From NCBI GenBank assembly GCA_015847255.1, contig JADLZK010010869.1:682001-746000 (forward strand): DNA of 64,000 bases, given 5' to 3'. The notes beneath the pieces were generated by a model. That model was given only the letters and a program-made list of their open reading frames with translations. It did no database searches and was not told the origin of the DNA. The translations under genes and the position numbers were made by a program. This stretch comes from Hyparrhenia diplandra. Lineage: Eukaryota > Streptophyta > Magnoliopsida > Poales > Poaceae. Of the stretch, positions 50,701-62,780 are shown piece after piece. Numbering within the stretch: position 1 is the stretch's first letter; each line of letters begins with the position of its first letter.

Positions 50701-51740
50701 AAATATGAAATTCACGATGTCTCTTGGGAAGTGCGGGGCTCCTCATGATTCCTAAAAAGCGAATAAAAGAAAGGGAAAGGAAGGACGTAACGTCCCTGTG
50801 GCGATGAGGAAGGGCTCCACCCGTCGTACCGCATGCACCGTTCCGTCGTGCTCCAACATGGGGCTGCTCTGTTCATAGGTCATTAAACTTTTTTGGTGGA
50901 AGACCATTTTGTGGGTGGCTGGACAGCTGCTATTGTCCTTTGGTTTGGAAGAGAAGGATTGGGGGCAGCTTAACGGGCGTGTGAGGCGCCGACCACAGAA
51001 CCCACCTAACGGCCCATGAAGGCCTGCTCGTCTGCTTTCGCCTACCTTCGTCTTCCCCGCCCCCCGCCTCCTCCCCGCGCCCGGTGCCCTAGGCCTCGCC
51101 CGGAGCTCCGGCGAGCCCTAGGGCACCGGTGGCGTCCGTCTCCTCCCCTCCCTCCCCTCTCTTCTTCTCCCCTAACCCTAACCCTAACCCTAGACGCCCG
51201 GACGCCGCCGCCTTCGAGCTCCAATGCCGCCGCCATGGACGAGCTCCACGCCCCGCCGCCTACCCGTACCCAGCCGGATGAGGCCGGCCACGCCCGGCTT
51301 CGGCGGCGCCCTTGCCGCCGAGCTCACCGCCCGGCCGCCGCCGTGTCGGCTGCGCGACCAGGCCGGCCAGCGGAATCGATTGATGGGAGAAGAATGGAGG
51401 GGGGAGGGGAACGCTGGACACTTGCGCCGGGGAAGCTCGTCGGCGTCGTCTTCGTGCCGGCCCTCGTCCCCTCGTCCACGGCGGCGGTGGCCCCCCTGAG
51501 CAGGCCGTGGGCTTTTCCGGCCCAAAACGGGGTGGTCGGCATGAACCCGAAGATCGCTTGAGCTTAACCCTACCGTGCCGCCAACGCGTCGTAGTCGCCG
51601 TCTGCCCCGGTGCTGCATGAGCTACCTCGCCGCCATGCACCCGGCGCTTATGTTAAGCATAAATGACCCTAGGTCGTTACTTAAAAGTCTCGGTCAACAA
51701 AATGCTGACATCAGCATTCATTTTTATACTCTGAATTAAT
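50701..51740. other. no firm gene; GC-rich block with telo-box
   Basis: 50990-51650 is GC-rich with a long open plus frame (51016-51561) of low-complexity Pro/Arg/Ala composition and a competing minus frame. CCCTAACCCTAACCCTA at about 51173-51191 is a telo-box of the kind found near plant transcription starts. It might be a promoter and first exon of a lost gene, or a captured fragment. Confidence 0.3.
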
Positions 51741-51910
51741 GATTTACACGGCATCGATTTCATTTCCCAACCCTTGTTGTGACTCCAAGTAAAAAACAGC
51801 AAACAGATTTCCAGTGCTCATGAACAGGGGTGTAAAAGACAAAGGGGCATGACAGCAGATTTCCAGCGAAACGGACAGTGGCCTTTTCAAGGTCAGACGC
51901 CAGTGATTCA

Positions 51911-52962
51911 TCACAGAGGTTTAGTAAAGTGAAGATAGATGCTGACAACAGCAACGGCCGCCATGAAGAATGTCATCATCACTTGCTTGGCTGTTGTGGC
52001 ATCGTCGTTACTGAACTGTCGGCTGCTGCAAGAAATTAGATGTTCAGTCAGCAATTACCACCAGATCATAGCCCAGGGTGGAAGTCCTGCAAGATTATTC
52101 AAGAAGCCAAGCACCGCTAAGCACAGACACACGCCGGCTGATCACCGATAAATTGCTTCGACAACGACGGTGATCTTACTCTCACCTGCTGCTGCTGGAC
52201 GCGTGCTGTTGATCGTCGATGGTGGTGCTCGGCGGCCTCATCACGACGTGATCATCGGCGACGGTGGTGCGCCGGCTCATCATGACGTGATCGTCGGCAA
52301 CGTTGGTGCGCGGGCTCAGCATGACGAGATCGGCGACGGTGGTGGGCGGGCTCATCCTCATCATGACGCCAACCGCGTGCATAAGGAGGCTGGCAGTGGC
52401 CATGCTGGGTTTGTACACGAACATGTCGGCGTCGATGAAGGCAGCTGGCGGCGGGCCACCGTTCTCCTCGAATTTCTCGTGGATTTTGTCCAACGACCCC
52501 TGGAAGCCGGCGTCCAGGTACATCATCTGATCGTACTCCACGAACTGCACGAGCGCCCGGTTGGCCGGCCACGACGACGACATCAATTGAGCAATCGAGC
52601 ACACACACCATACATATCATCGCAAGATCAACTACGCCACCACATCGATCGAATCGAATAAATAAACGTGTTGTTGTTGGATCATCAGCTCATCGGTTGG
52701 TTATTACCTCCCAGACGCGGAGCTTGGAGTAATAGAGCGGGTAAAAGGGCTGGACCTCGCGGACGATGCAGCCCAGCTCATCCATGAGGACGCGGCGGCG
52801 GGACTCCGGCACGTCGGGCAGCACGGCCACCACCAGCGGGTAGGCTGAGCCAGCGTTGCCAAGTCCCTTTGCGAGCCGCACCACGCCTTTGAAGCTATCG
52901 TCGGCGCCGTCGTCGTCCACCAGGAGCGTCACGTACGCCCTCGTCGCCGGCTTCACCGCCAT
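51911..52962 (-). CDS. galactinol-synthase-derived chimeric protein with C-terminal membrane anchor (3 exons)
   Basis: Exons (minus): 52962-52708 (85 codons), 52544-52186, 52025-51911. The spliced length is 729 nt, 242 residues, with no frameshift. Exon 1 starts MAVKPATRAYVTLLVDD, has YPLVVAVLPDVPESRRRVLM and CIVREVQPFYP, and ends YYSKLRVWE at GTAATA. Exon 2 opens FVEYDQMMYLDAG. GolS has a LDAD metal-binding DxD here; this copy reads LDAG. About 60 residues are missing before GGPPPAAFIDADMFVYKPSM. The rest of the GT8 domain is replaced by three 12-14-residue repeats (TTVADDHVMM type). Exon 3 adds RQFSNDDATTAKQVMM and a hydrophobic tail ending YLHFTKPL. Family length is usually about 330, so enzymatic activity is unlikely. 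The intron-3 acceptor is CAGCAG, and both choices stay in frame. Confidence 0.65.
52200..52375 (-). repeat. coding minisatellite in exon 2 of the GolS-derived gene
   Basis: Three to four diverged units of about 36-42 bp with the plus-strand words CGGCTCATCATGACGTGATC and GTCGGCAACGTTGGTGCGC. They encode V-A-D-D-H-V-M-M-type peptides in place of the normal GT8 C-terminal region. Confidence 0.65.
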
Positions 52963-53199
52963 ATCGACAGGATGGGCCGGCAGCTTGCGAACGAGCTTTG
53001 GTTGGGAATTTGGAGTGTTATACGTGGCTGGCTGATTGCCTGATCGATCCACGGTGCGCGCGATGTGTGTGCCGGTGGCCGGTCCCGACTGCCGACGTAG
53101 TTTAAATAGACAACGCGCAACAGGAGGTCGGTCGGAGTGTTAGCTCCAAGGCATGCATACCAGTGGCGCTCTGGCGGCAGCGCCACGGTATCGGATGGC

Positions 53200-54620
53200 A
53201 AGAGCATCGTGTGGACTGTGGATATGGAAAGTTTTGGATGATTTGGGGGAAGCGTGAAAGCGTTGTGTCAAAAAACCGAAGCAAAAGGAATAGTTGATTA
53301 TGTACCTCCACCCTATAAAGTAATATATGAGAAGCAGAGGATAAGGGGATAAGCTTCACGGTAGCTTATAGGTGTAGTAGTGGCCATGCAAACGTTTCAC
53401 ACGAACAGATACCAGGAACGTTAGCTCCAAGGCATACCTATGGCGCCACAGCAGTTCTGCGGGACTGGACGCAAGAGCATCTTGTGGATTGCAGATTTAT
53501 ATGAAGGTAGCTTGTAGGTGTAGTAGTGGCCATACAAACGTTTCACATAAACGGATATCAGGAACTTTAGCTCCAAGGCATACATGTGGTGCCACTTCGG
53601 TTCTGTGGGACTGTACGCAAGAGCATCTTGTGGATTGCAGGTATATGAAGGTAGCTTGTAGGTTTAGTAGTGCCCATGGAAACGTTTCACATAAACGGAT
53701 ACCTGGAACATTAGCTCCAAGGCATACATTTAGCGCCATAGCAGTTCTGTGGAATTGGGACGCAACAACATCTTGTGGATTGTAGATATATAAGATGAAA
53801 CATGAAGCCGTTGGGGACAAAACAAAGCAAAATGGGTAGTTGACCATGTGAGCCTACTTCTATAAAGTATGGCATGTAGGTGTAGCAGTCGCCATGCATT
53901 ATACAAGAACACTAGGAACATTAACTCAAGTCATACCTATGGGTGGTGCCGCAGGATCAGACACTCGTGTGGACTGTGGATATGGAAGATTCAGAACAAG
54001 TATACTAGGAGGAAGTGTAAAACTGTTGTGGACGAAACAGAGCAAAATGGGTAGTTTGACTATATGTGGTCCCACTATATAAAGTGCGGTAGTGTCGTGG
54101 TATCAAACCGGGAGAGGTTCGTGTGGATTGTGGATATGGAAGGTTCTGGATGATTATACTAGGTGGAAGTAGAAACAGTTGTGGTCAAACCAAAGCAAAA
54201 TGCGTAGTTGACCACATGGACCGACTTCAATAAAGAATGGCATTAGAGGTGGCAGATAAAACTCCACAGTGGCTTGTAGGTGTATGGCCATGAGTTTCAG
54301 AAGAACATCAGCAACATTAGCTCTAAGACATACCTATGGGTGGTTCCGCGGGATTGGACGCAAGAGCATCTTATGCATTGTGGATTAGGAATAAGGATTT
54401 GTACTAATATTATTCTGCGAAACCATTGTGGTCAAACCTAAGCAAAATGGATAGTTGACCATATATATGGCCCCATATTTATGCTGCAGTGGCCATGTGT
54501 TTCACATGAACACTAGGAACATGAGCTCTAACGCATACCTATGGTTCCACAGCAATGTCGTAGGATCCAACGGCAAGAGCATCCAATCGATTGTGGATAT
54601 GGAAGGTTCTAGGCGAGCAT
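53200..54620. repeat. tandem array of diverged units, right arm
   Basis: Inverse counterpart of 33390-34850, with about eight units marked by GATGCTCTTG-type words inverted (CAAGAGCATCTTGTGGATTG) at about 53205, 53477, 53620, 53770, 53970, 54120, 54368 and 54590. The unit number differs from the left arm, so the arrays have changed independently. Confidence 0.65.
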
Positions 54621-57600
54621 ACCTGGAGAAAGCGTGAAAGCATAGTGGCCAAACCCAAGCAAAATGGGTACTTGACTATGTCGCCACACTTCTTTAAAGT
54701 ATGGCATTGGAGGCGGAAGATAAGCTCCACGATATGGCTTTTAGCAGTGACCATGCCTTCGGCAAGAACATCAGGAACAAGCTGATCTGCCTCAAAAAAA
54801 TAAGCTCGGCAACAAACTGCAAGCAATCGTTACCATTTCGGTAGAGAACTAAACAGTTTGCCCTCGCTCTGGGCATTTGTTGAGTAAATCTTTGGCCTTT
54901 TACAAAAAAGACGATGACATCATCTTACTATTACTAATTGGAGGCTTCAACGAAGGCACCACGTTAATTCTCACCAGGCGCTAGAAAAATAGATAAATCA
55001 AAAGGAAATTCTCACAATAATTAGAAAGATCTAGCCATCCATTTGATTGCCATCAATTGTATCAGCCATTGGATCTATTTAGTTTTTCCAAAGAATTACC
55101 CACCTGCCATTATCAAAGTCACGCATTGTACTAGATCCAATCTCACGTAAATTATACTTTTATCCGGTCATTGCACGCATCCTATCTCACGTACGTATTA
55201 GCCAAACATGGTGCCGCAGCCGCCAGCCATAATCACGCACAACTTCAATCAATGAGGGATCGACCTTCCAACCCTGCGCTATCCTACTTCAGGCTTCCAT
55301 CGATCTAGCCTCGGCTTCCCTCCCAATCACGCCTTGCAGTTTCTTGGAAGCACTATGATCAGCCTCGAAGGGAGCCTACAGAAGTTCTTTGCCGCATGCA
55401 CCAGGGGGCCTGCTAGCGTTCCTGCTCTGTGTTCCCGACCTGGAAGCTTCTACAGATGCATGCAGGTAAACTAATATCACATCTATTATTTTTCACGCTA
55501 TTAGGTAGTTGACAATCTTCCTAGCCTTTGATTGGTGAATATTTTCGAGTTGTTTGAAGAATTACAGAGCACGGAGAAGTAGATTTCTTCGATTTGTGAT
55601 CCATGAACTCGACAAAGCTAGGCTCTGAACTGATCGAGAACATCATACTTGATTTGTTATTTTTTTAATGCTCTTTGCTAGCCATTACATCATGAGACCA
55701 CATCGATTGGACTGGCCATGATTGTCCAGCTTTTGACAGATAACCCTTGCAGGAACTAACGTTAAGCAAATCTACAAATTGAAATTATTGCCGTCCCATT
55801 GCTTTTTATCTTATTATGTGTTGTTTTCTGGAAGAGCATGAAAATGTCGACAAAAGAAGGGTAGATCCAAAATTTGAAATGACCTGGGAAGATTACAAAT
55901 CTATGAAATTCACAGCTCATGTATGGCCATAACTGGCCATAGTCATTGTGTCATATTTTAAGCTATAGGTATAGTCCATTCCTGTATGACCACTGGTGTG
56001 CTACGTTTGCATGTTGCTGGTCTATTACAATGGAACTCATTGTTAACATTCTGTTTCATGTGAATTTGTAAATTAATATTGACATACCATACCTTAGTCC
56101 AGAAACTCCATATATATTTGCAGTGTGAATATGTCATACCGTGATATTGTAGCTGGATTGTGTAATCATTAACGTAAGAAATTGTCTATTTTCATTTTTG
56201 TTTTCGAATCGTTCTCCTATTTGAGCTTGGGACGTACAGATTCCATATATAAATCTGTAACCGAGATAGACAACATGGCAAGTTGGATTATCATGTTCTG
56301 GACGAATTGCTGCTAGACATCCCAACAACTAAACCTAGCATCCTTAGTCAAAAGAATGGTTGGAGCTACAGGCATGTTGCTCTTGCTGCAAGCACGAACT
56401 TAACTTTGGTGAATAAGGAGATCTCTGTCTACATTGTTGGCATGTCACTACTATGCTCCAGGTATGCCACTTCGCTCGCTCATATTACCATGAATCGGTG
56501 TCAATCTTCTACCATGTGTTTTTGGTCATACACATATGGCAAATTAAAGTAAATAACATATTATCCCATGTTTGTACATAAATCATACCATGTTAATTAA
56601 TAAGAAGATTAAATGATCGATATATGATAATACAAGGCGACCTATATATCTAAAAAGGTGCACTAGAAGGAAGAGAAAATAATGCTAATCTTGATATATT
56701 GCTAAATTTTGTTTAGCATGTATTTTTTTGTTTATTCTGAATATTTCTATTCTAAATTCAATTAACGACGTAGGAGTAGAGTTTATTATGTTTTTAAAAA
56801 ACTGTAATACTTTACAATCAGCAAGGACATCGTATTTAAATTGCATTATCGATATGTTATTTATTAATGATATTTATGTACAATCCCATAAGTAAATCAA
56901 GTAAAATTTACAAAAACCGTGTATAACTATAGCAAATATTACATTAACCAAAAGTTAACTGACCCTCCATGTTAAAATCTCACAAGATGCATTAGAAAGT
57001 AATAAATGTTAGAAATTGACATACGAATAAAAAAACATGTAGCCTTTCATTTGGTAGACTCCAACAATCATCTAAAAAAACATCGGGTCTATTTTTTTTA
57101 ATAAAAATATGACACCTACCATTATGAAGAATGCATATAGTGACTTTCTAATTTTGCTTCTAAACTACCACATATGGTTTCTAAATTAACCACTTCCTTG
57201 ATTATGAAAGATAATTCAAAATAACTCCACTTTGCATCTTAACTATATACCTCATTCATCACAAAAAGATAATTTAAAATAACCATCTAATAGTTTATTA
57301 GAAAAATTATCCACACACGTGGCATTAATTATGAAAGATATTGCAAAGGAACCCTAGCTAGACGTTTCAATACAAATTACTCATATATGCAATTATGAAG
57401 TAAAAATGTAAAATATAATTAAATTATCACACTTAGTTTGTACCTAAAATAAGTTGTCAAGAGAAATAATTTAATACCCATAAAATATGTGGTACATACT
57501 CTAAATGCCGCACTTCTATGATTGTAAAATTAATAGTAAGCATGGTTAGATGTTCCACCACGTCGACCATCTGAGCACATACACTTAGGATAAATATTTA

Positions 57601-58887
57601 TTTTAATAGTTTATCATATGTGTAAAAAAAATGTTCATAGAAAAGGTGTGTAGAAAGGTTCCTACAAACCACATAGCAAAGCTACTGATAATTAACTTCA
57701 AGTTATATTAATAATCATTGATATATGATAAATTACAAGAGTAGTAGTATCTTTATAAATTTTAGCTAAAAAATATAATGTCTCATCAATATTGGTAATT
57801 TAGTTTGAAGCACACGGTATTTTATAAGATAATGTTACTACAAATAAAATTATGTGTTAGTGTCATGGTGCAAGATGAAACTACTATTTATGCAATAAGA
57901 ACCGAGAGAATAACCTAGAACCTAGAACCTTTTTCAATGAAATAAAAGAAGAAAATTGTTAATAGAGTATAAATAGTCAATAGAATTGAAATTAAAATTA
58001 ACATGTGAATGAAAGGAATTGCAATACATAGACCAAAGGTTGAATTTAAAATATATCTTGCTATAAAAGATGGAACACAAAGGTATGGAATAATAGCACA
58101 CATAACATAATCTAGCTATCCAAAGTAAATATCAATTCCAACAAACTGTAAATAGAGGACTCCAATGAAGCATCCACGTTAACTATGAGCACCACTAGAA
58201 AAACAAAATAATATCTAGAAATTCTCACAAAAAGTTAGAAGCATCTGACTACCAATTTTGTAGAAATAATGAAAGGATCCATGCTATTTTCTAAAAAATT
58301 ACACACCTCTAAATGTGTAAATCAATGTAAGGTAACCCAAGAATATTTAAACTACAAACTTATGCCATTAAATACATATATATGCAACCCCTTAAATATA
58401 CATGTGAATTACTACTTCGACATTATTAAATCTATATAAAAATTAACAATATAGTATTGCCAAAAATATCTAAATAGCCATAAAGCATATAAATGTTCTA
58501 CATAGTGCACACCAATAAATGGCCATATAACAAAATTTGATTAAAGTACATGCACATCAAATAGTTATGCATACGTGATGGGTAAATATATATGTTACGT
58601 TTCAACTATCATGGAAAAACATTTCCTACACTAATGGTACTAACAAATTATTTAGAAACAATAATGACCATGACATATAATTTTAAAAATTATAATTTAG
58701 GTAATTTATACACTTAAACTAGAATATTTTACATATATCTATTAATAGTTTAATACTATAACCATTTCTGCATAAATAACTCTTTATTAATAAAATTCGA
58801 ACATCTTGACAAGTGGGGAGGATCGTTTGCCGACTATAAGTGGCTATACCTTCCCGCTCCTTTTTTTAGATGATAAATCTTCCTGTT

Positions 58888-59095
58888 CTTTTTTTTTTTT
58901 TTTTTTTTTTTTGAGGTGGTCAATCTAGGGGATTAAAACTATCCTCACCTGATTCTCATTTACCACAGATGCCGGTTACCTAGAGTGGAGGGGCAAAACC
59001 AAAACAATTACATCAGAGATTACAACAAATTGAGGAACTCGAAAGGTATTACATGTTTGCAAAGTCATTATAAAGCTTGAACAATAATGGGATGC
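58888..59095 (-). mobile_element. possible LINE 3' end
   Basis: A 24-base poly-T run (58888-58911) followed by TTGAGGTGGTCAATC and a non-coding stretch looks like the tail and 3'UTR of a minus-strand retroposon. No ORF2 residue pattern is visible, so the family is uncertain. Confidence 0.35.
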
Positions 59096-59454
59096 TAAAA
59101 AAATGCTTAAACAATAATATATGTCCTCTTCAGATTAACACACCTATCCATTTTAGATCTCCCTTCATGGTCTAAACCAAAAAAAAAATAAATGAAGTGA
59201 CTATTTAGGTTATCATTATACTTAAGAGTATAGTCTACAATCTAAAATTCTTATGTAGCAATTAATAAGGCAAATAATTCCAAATTAAAAATAACATTCA
59301 TGATATATCGTAGTAGATGATAAACATATCGATCAATAATTGACAAATTTATCACACTTAAATCACCCATTAAGTATCTGGTGTGACTATTGTGTTAGAA
59401 AAGAAGCAAAAAAAAAAAGTATAATTTAATTTAAGTATATTTATGATCTAGAGC

Positions 59455-59700
59455 CGCGACGCCATCGACAAGCCACCCACGCCAAGCGCAAGCTGCCGCC
59501 GCCGCCGCCTGCCGCGGCGCCACCACCTCCACCAGCCCACGCCGCCCCTCCCTTCCTCTCTCCCTCGGCCACCATCCGGAAGCTGCTACACGTCATCTTC
59601 GCCGTCTTCTACCTCGTCGTTCTTCATGAGCCTACGTCATCTACGTCATTACGCCGCCGATCGCCATCCCTAGCCTGCTGCCGCCACCCCCCAAGCACGC
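59455..59700 (+). pseudogene. GC-rich captured gene fragment, unidentified
   Basis: An isolated GC-rich island in very AT-rich sequence. Plus-strand frames give IRKLLHVIFAVFYLVVL and, one frame over, AYVIYVITPPIAIPSLLPPP, hydrophobic peptides that look like pieces of one membrane protein separated by a small indel. The parent gene is not recognised. Confidence 0.35.
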
Positions 59701-59749
59701 AAATAATCCCGTGTTATGCTGGAATCCAACCGGTTCATGACAGATATAC

Positions 59750-59972
59750 TCCTCATCTTGGTAAAGAAAGTCATTTTGGACAAGGTTTGGGTCAAACATT
59801 GAGAATATAAATCATCAGTAACTTTTATGTTGTTGAGTTTGTAAATGTGAAAATTATATGAATAGATTTGTCTTAAAAAATACTTACATAAAAGTATACA
59901 TATATCACATTTCCATATATATTTTTTATAATAGCAAGAGATCAAAGTTTGCGTTTTTGGAGACCGTTAAAA
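59750..59972. mobile_element. degenerate MITE (Stowaway-like)
   Basis: The left part has TACTCCTCATCTTGG and GTCATTTTGGACAAGG; the right part TTTGCGTTTTTGGAGACCG and AGACGGAGGGA. The ends resemble decayed CTCCCTCCGTC termini and the interior words recur in grass MITEs. It abuts the point where arm homology resumes. Confidence 0.5.
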
Positions 59973-60540
59973 GACGGAGGGATTATATTCTTATCTAAAC
60001 ATTTGATACAACTCAGCTTCACTAGTGAAAATTTTTTTGGCTTCCACTTCAAGAAACGCTAAAGTTGTTTTCAAAACATTTGGTAAAACAACTACATAGG
60101 GAAGATAACAGGGAGAGAAGAGAGATCTAAGAGAGATATTATTTTCAGCTTCACCTGGAAAACCGTGCATGTGAGAGAAGCTAAAAGTAAAGGTTTAGTT
60201 GTTTCTCCATTCGAGATTGAGATCTACAACTTTGGTTTTGGTTGTTTCTTGATTCGAGATGGTTTGGATAGTTCGAAAAAAAATATTTAAAAGGACAACT
60301 TCAAACATAATTTTGGGATCCTAAAGAATTCGAATGAAAAAAATCAGGACCTACAATTTTGATATAAAGTTCAACTTCATCCAATTGGATTTGAAGAAGT
60401 TATTAGTTGTACTGTGATGCAACATAATCATCACTAACGGCTAATATGTCAAACTATTTGTGAAGTTGATTTCACTAGTTGGTAACACAAACCAACAGTG
60501 AAAACGTGACTATCATCCTCATCACCACCAGTTGGTAACC

Positions 60541-61644
60541 AACCAGGGCCGCATCTGAAATTCTTTCTCTTTGACTCTTTTGCATCAGGAACCTGAGAGT
60601 GAAATAAAACTATATTTTTACCCAACTCTTCTTCCTCTTCACGGCACGGAGCACAACACGGCCTGGGGATGTCAATTCTGGCCGATGTGGTGGCTGGGGA
60701 GGGATGTTGCAGCCACGCAGGGATGGTGTGCGGTAGTGGTCCGCCAAGCCATCATCCACGTTGTGCAACTATGCTCTGCCCAGCTCCATCCTTGGTGCCG
60801 CTACCCCCGCTCGCCCTGCGACCGCGCCCGTCTTTGCCGCCGTCTTCTCCTGCTCGCCCTCCCCGTACTAGTGAGGGTGAAGGGACGAAGACGATGGCTT
60901 CGATTTTTGGCGCGACTCCTTCCCCTCGCGCGCAGCTGGATCCGCACGACGTCGATTCAAGCCGACGGTTTCATACAACACCAACCCAGCTGTCGAGTCC
61001 GCTGGGAGCACGAGCCCGCTGTCGCCCCGCCGAGACGGCGACTCCGACTCTCTCCCTCAAGCGGGGAATATTTGCAAAATTTCCATCGTGAGATGGCGCC
61101 TGCAACACCCGTTGTACTTGCCCTAATGGACTACTATCATCAAGGGTACTAGAAGAATACCCCCAGCGTTGTCGGGGGATTTTTAAAAAAATAAATCTAT
61201 TATAGTACATAGCTTATGTAGATGACTTGTATGTTAATAGATTAAAAAATTAGTATTTAGAGATGACATGGGTATTTTTTTTGTAATTAATAATGGATGA
61301 CATGGACTTAGTGGACAATGATATGGACTTAGTGGGAAATGATGTGGACACCTTGCATGAATAGAAAGAACTCACTTAGTGGGAAGTGATGTGGACACCT
61401 TGCATGATGAGCTTAATTCATCTAGTGGGGTTTATCTTTATAAGAGTTATAGATGACATGGGTATTTTTTTATAATTAATAATGGATGACATGGACTTAG
61501 TGGACAATGATATGGACTTAGTGGGAAATGATGTGGACACCTTGCATGAATAGAAAGAACTCACTTAGTGGGAAGTGATGTGGACACCTTGCATGATGAG
61601 AGAATTCATCTAGTGAGGTTTATCTTTGTAAGAGTTATAGATGT
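60541..61644. mobile_element. 1.1-kb insertion in the right arm
   Basis: Absent from the matching place in the left arm (about 32700), where a few tens of bases are replaced. 60570-61150 is GC-rich with open frames on both strands but no recognised domain. It ends with a GTTGTACTTGCCCTA word (61110), as at the ends of local Tourist-like MITEs. 61261-61640 is a tandem duplication. Confidence 0.45.
61261..61640. repeat. tandem duplication, 2 units of about 190 bp
   Basis: Units start AGATGACATGGGTATTTT at 61261 and 61451 and are nearly identical, each with GATGTGGACACCTTGCATGA twice and ACTCACTTAGTGGGAAG. A third partial start (AGATG) follows at about 61639. The shorter internal repetition shows older duplication inside each unit. 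Confidence 0.85.
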
Positions 61645-62339
61645 GTACAATAAACGTTGATATTTGTCCTTGTTTTAATCAACGGTTCGTAACATTGGAC
61701 CAAACCAATGGTGTAAGTTTGGTGACGGTGAATTTTGTACTAGCACACTATATTTGGTGACAAATCATTTAATAGGAAATGTATCCAAAAATCTTATGTA
61801 CCAAACGATGTATAGTCAGATCATCAGTTGATTAGGTCCCTTATGGTGGAACCTACTCACCCGACTTCAATTCCTCGATTTGGCACAAGTGCTTTCGATT
61901 TTCCTTTATTTATTTCAGGATTTTCCGACGTTATGATTTAAGTGGTAAACGACACTCCCTTCGAATTGACTAAGTCGGTGGTGACTTCGGGAATCTTCAG
62001 ATCTGCTCACCCAGTTCTTGAATAAGATTTGTGTAAGTATGTTCATGGTGTACGTAGGTGTGAACATTTATGTTGTAAATCTCAAAAAAAAAAAAAAGTG
62101 AAAAACAACCATGTAATACCAACCCAAACTTGGACTGTATAAAAATATAAGTAGCTGACTTCAGTCTAAGAATGGAAAAAAAGTTGGGTTGGCTAGTGGC
62201 ACAGCCCACAAAACCTGTAAGGCTTGTTTAGGAGATGTTTCAAGCTTTGCTCAAAAACGAGATGTTTTATTCCCGGTGGGTTCATCAAGTTTCACAAATC
62301 TCCGTATTCGAAAAACTTGATCTCCCCGATTTTTTTTGA

Positions 62340-62780
62340 TCCCACAACCAGTCTCACTGATTTGCATTATTGAGAAAGATGCTCGGCTAAATCGCGAGCC
62401 ATCAAGTTCATTACAAATTCTGGAAGGGGGTCAGCCCAAATCTGTAATTGACCCGGGTCCCAACTCAAGCCTATATGAGCAAAGCTCATGAGCACACGAA
62501 TTACAATCTCTAGGGATTCTACAAAGATTAGGAGAAGCAAAAGAATCCTCCAGATAATCGCGAATATCCTGAAAGAGCCCTCCACCTTTGGCCAGGGAGT
62601 GTGACGAAGAAAGAACTGCATCCTTCAAGTGCACCGAGACGGTCTTGATCAACACGCGAGACATCCCAAAGTGGGACGCCGCCCTAATAATTAAGCTTGG
62701 GCTACGCCCCGTTTCTTTGTCAAAAAAAAGTGGGACGCCGCCTCAACAGCCTGCTTGAGGTGGTTGTCAATAATGATGCC
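62340..62780 (-). mobile_element. LINE RNase H-like domain fragment
   Basis: On the minus strand: DNHLKQAVEAASHFGMSRVL, LIKTVSVHLKDAVLSSSHSL, GGGLFQDIRDYLEDSF and IPRDCNSCAHELC, the signature of the reverse-transcriptase-associated RNase H-like domain of plant LINEs. The frame is continuous once the small insert at 62684-62726 is skipped. Confidence 0.7.
62684..62726 (+). mobile_element. 43-bp LINE 3'-end insertion with 16-bp target duplication
   Basis: The 16-base word AAAGTGGGACGCCGCC occurs at 62668-62683 and 62727-62742. Between them is CTTGGGCTACGCCCCGTTTC then TTTGTC and A's, the usual 3' end of grass LINEs with a poly(A) tract. This is an extreme 5' truncation by target-primed reverse transcription. 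Confidence 0.8.

Larger units (their letters stand above)
54932..59978. mobile_element. 5-kb insertion in the right arm
   Basis: It starts A|TCTTACTATTACTAATTGG, a plausible Helitron 5' end, and stops where arm homology resumes at TATATTCTTATC (about 59979). The interior is AT-rich. It holds two copies of the GGAGGCTCCAAC/CCACGTTAA repeat (54937-55110, 58145-58320), a poly-T LINE tail at 58888, a GC-rich fragment and a MITE at its right edge. 55240-56550 has short open frames but no recognised gene. A Helitron 3' end was not found, so this may be several nested insertions. Confidence 0.45.
52708..62080. repeat. inverted duplication, right arm (with two insertions)
   Basis: Inverse of 32240-35335. 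Homologous pieces are 52708-54931, 59979-60540 and 61645-62080. The interruptions are 54932-59978 and 60541-61644. The pieces keep the order of the left arm, showing that the insertions came after the duplication. Confidence 0.75.

Noticed and set aside
51173..51191. Interstitial telomere
   Set aside because: Only three CCCTAA units. This is a common telo-box motif near plant transcription starts, not a telomeric array.
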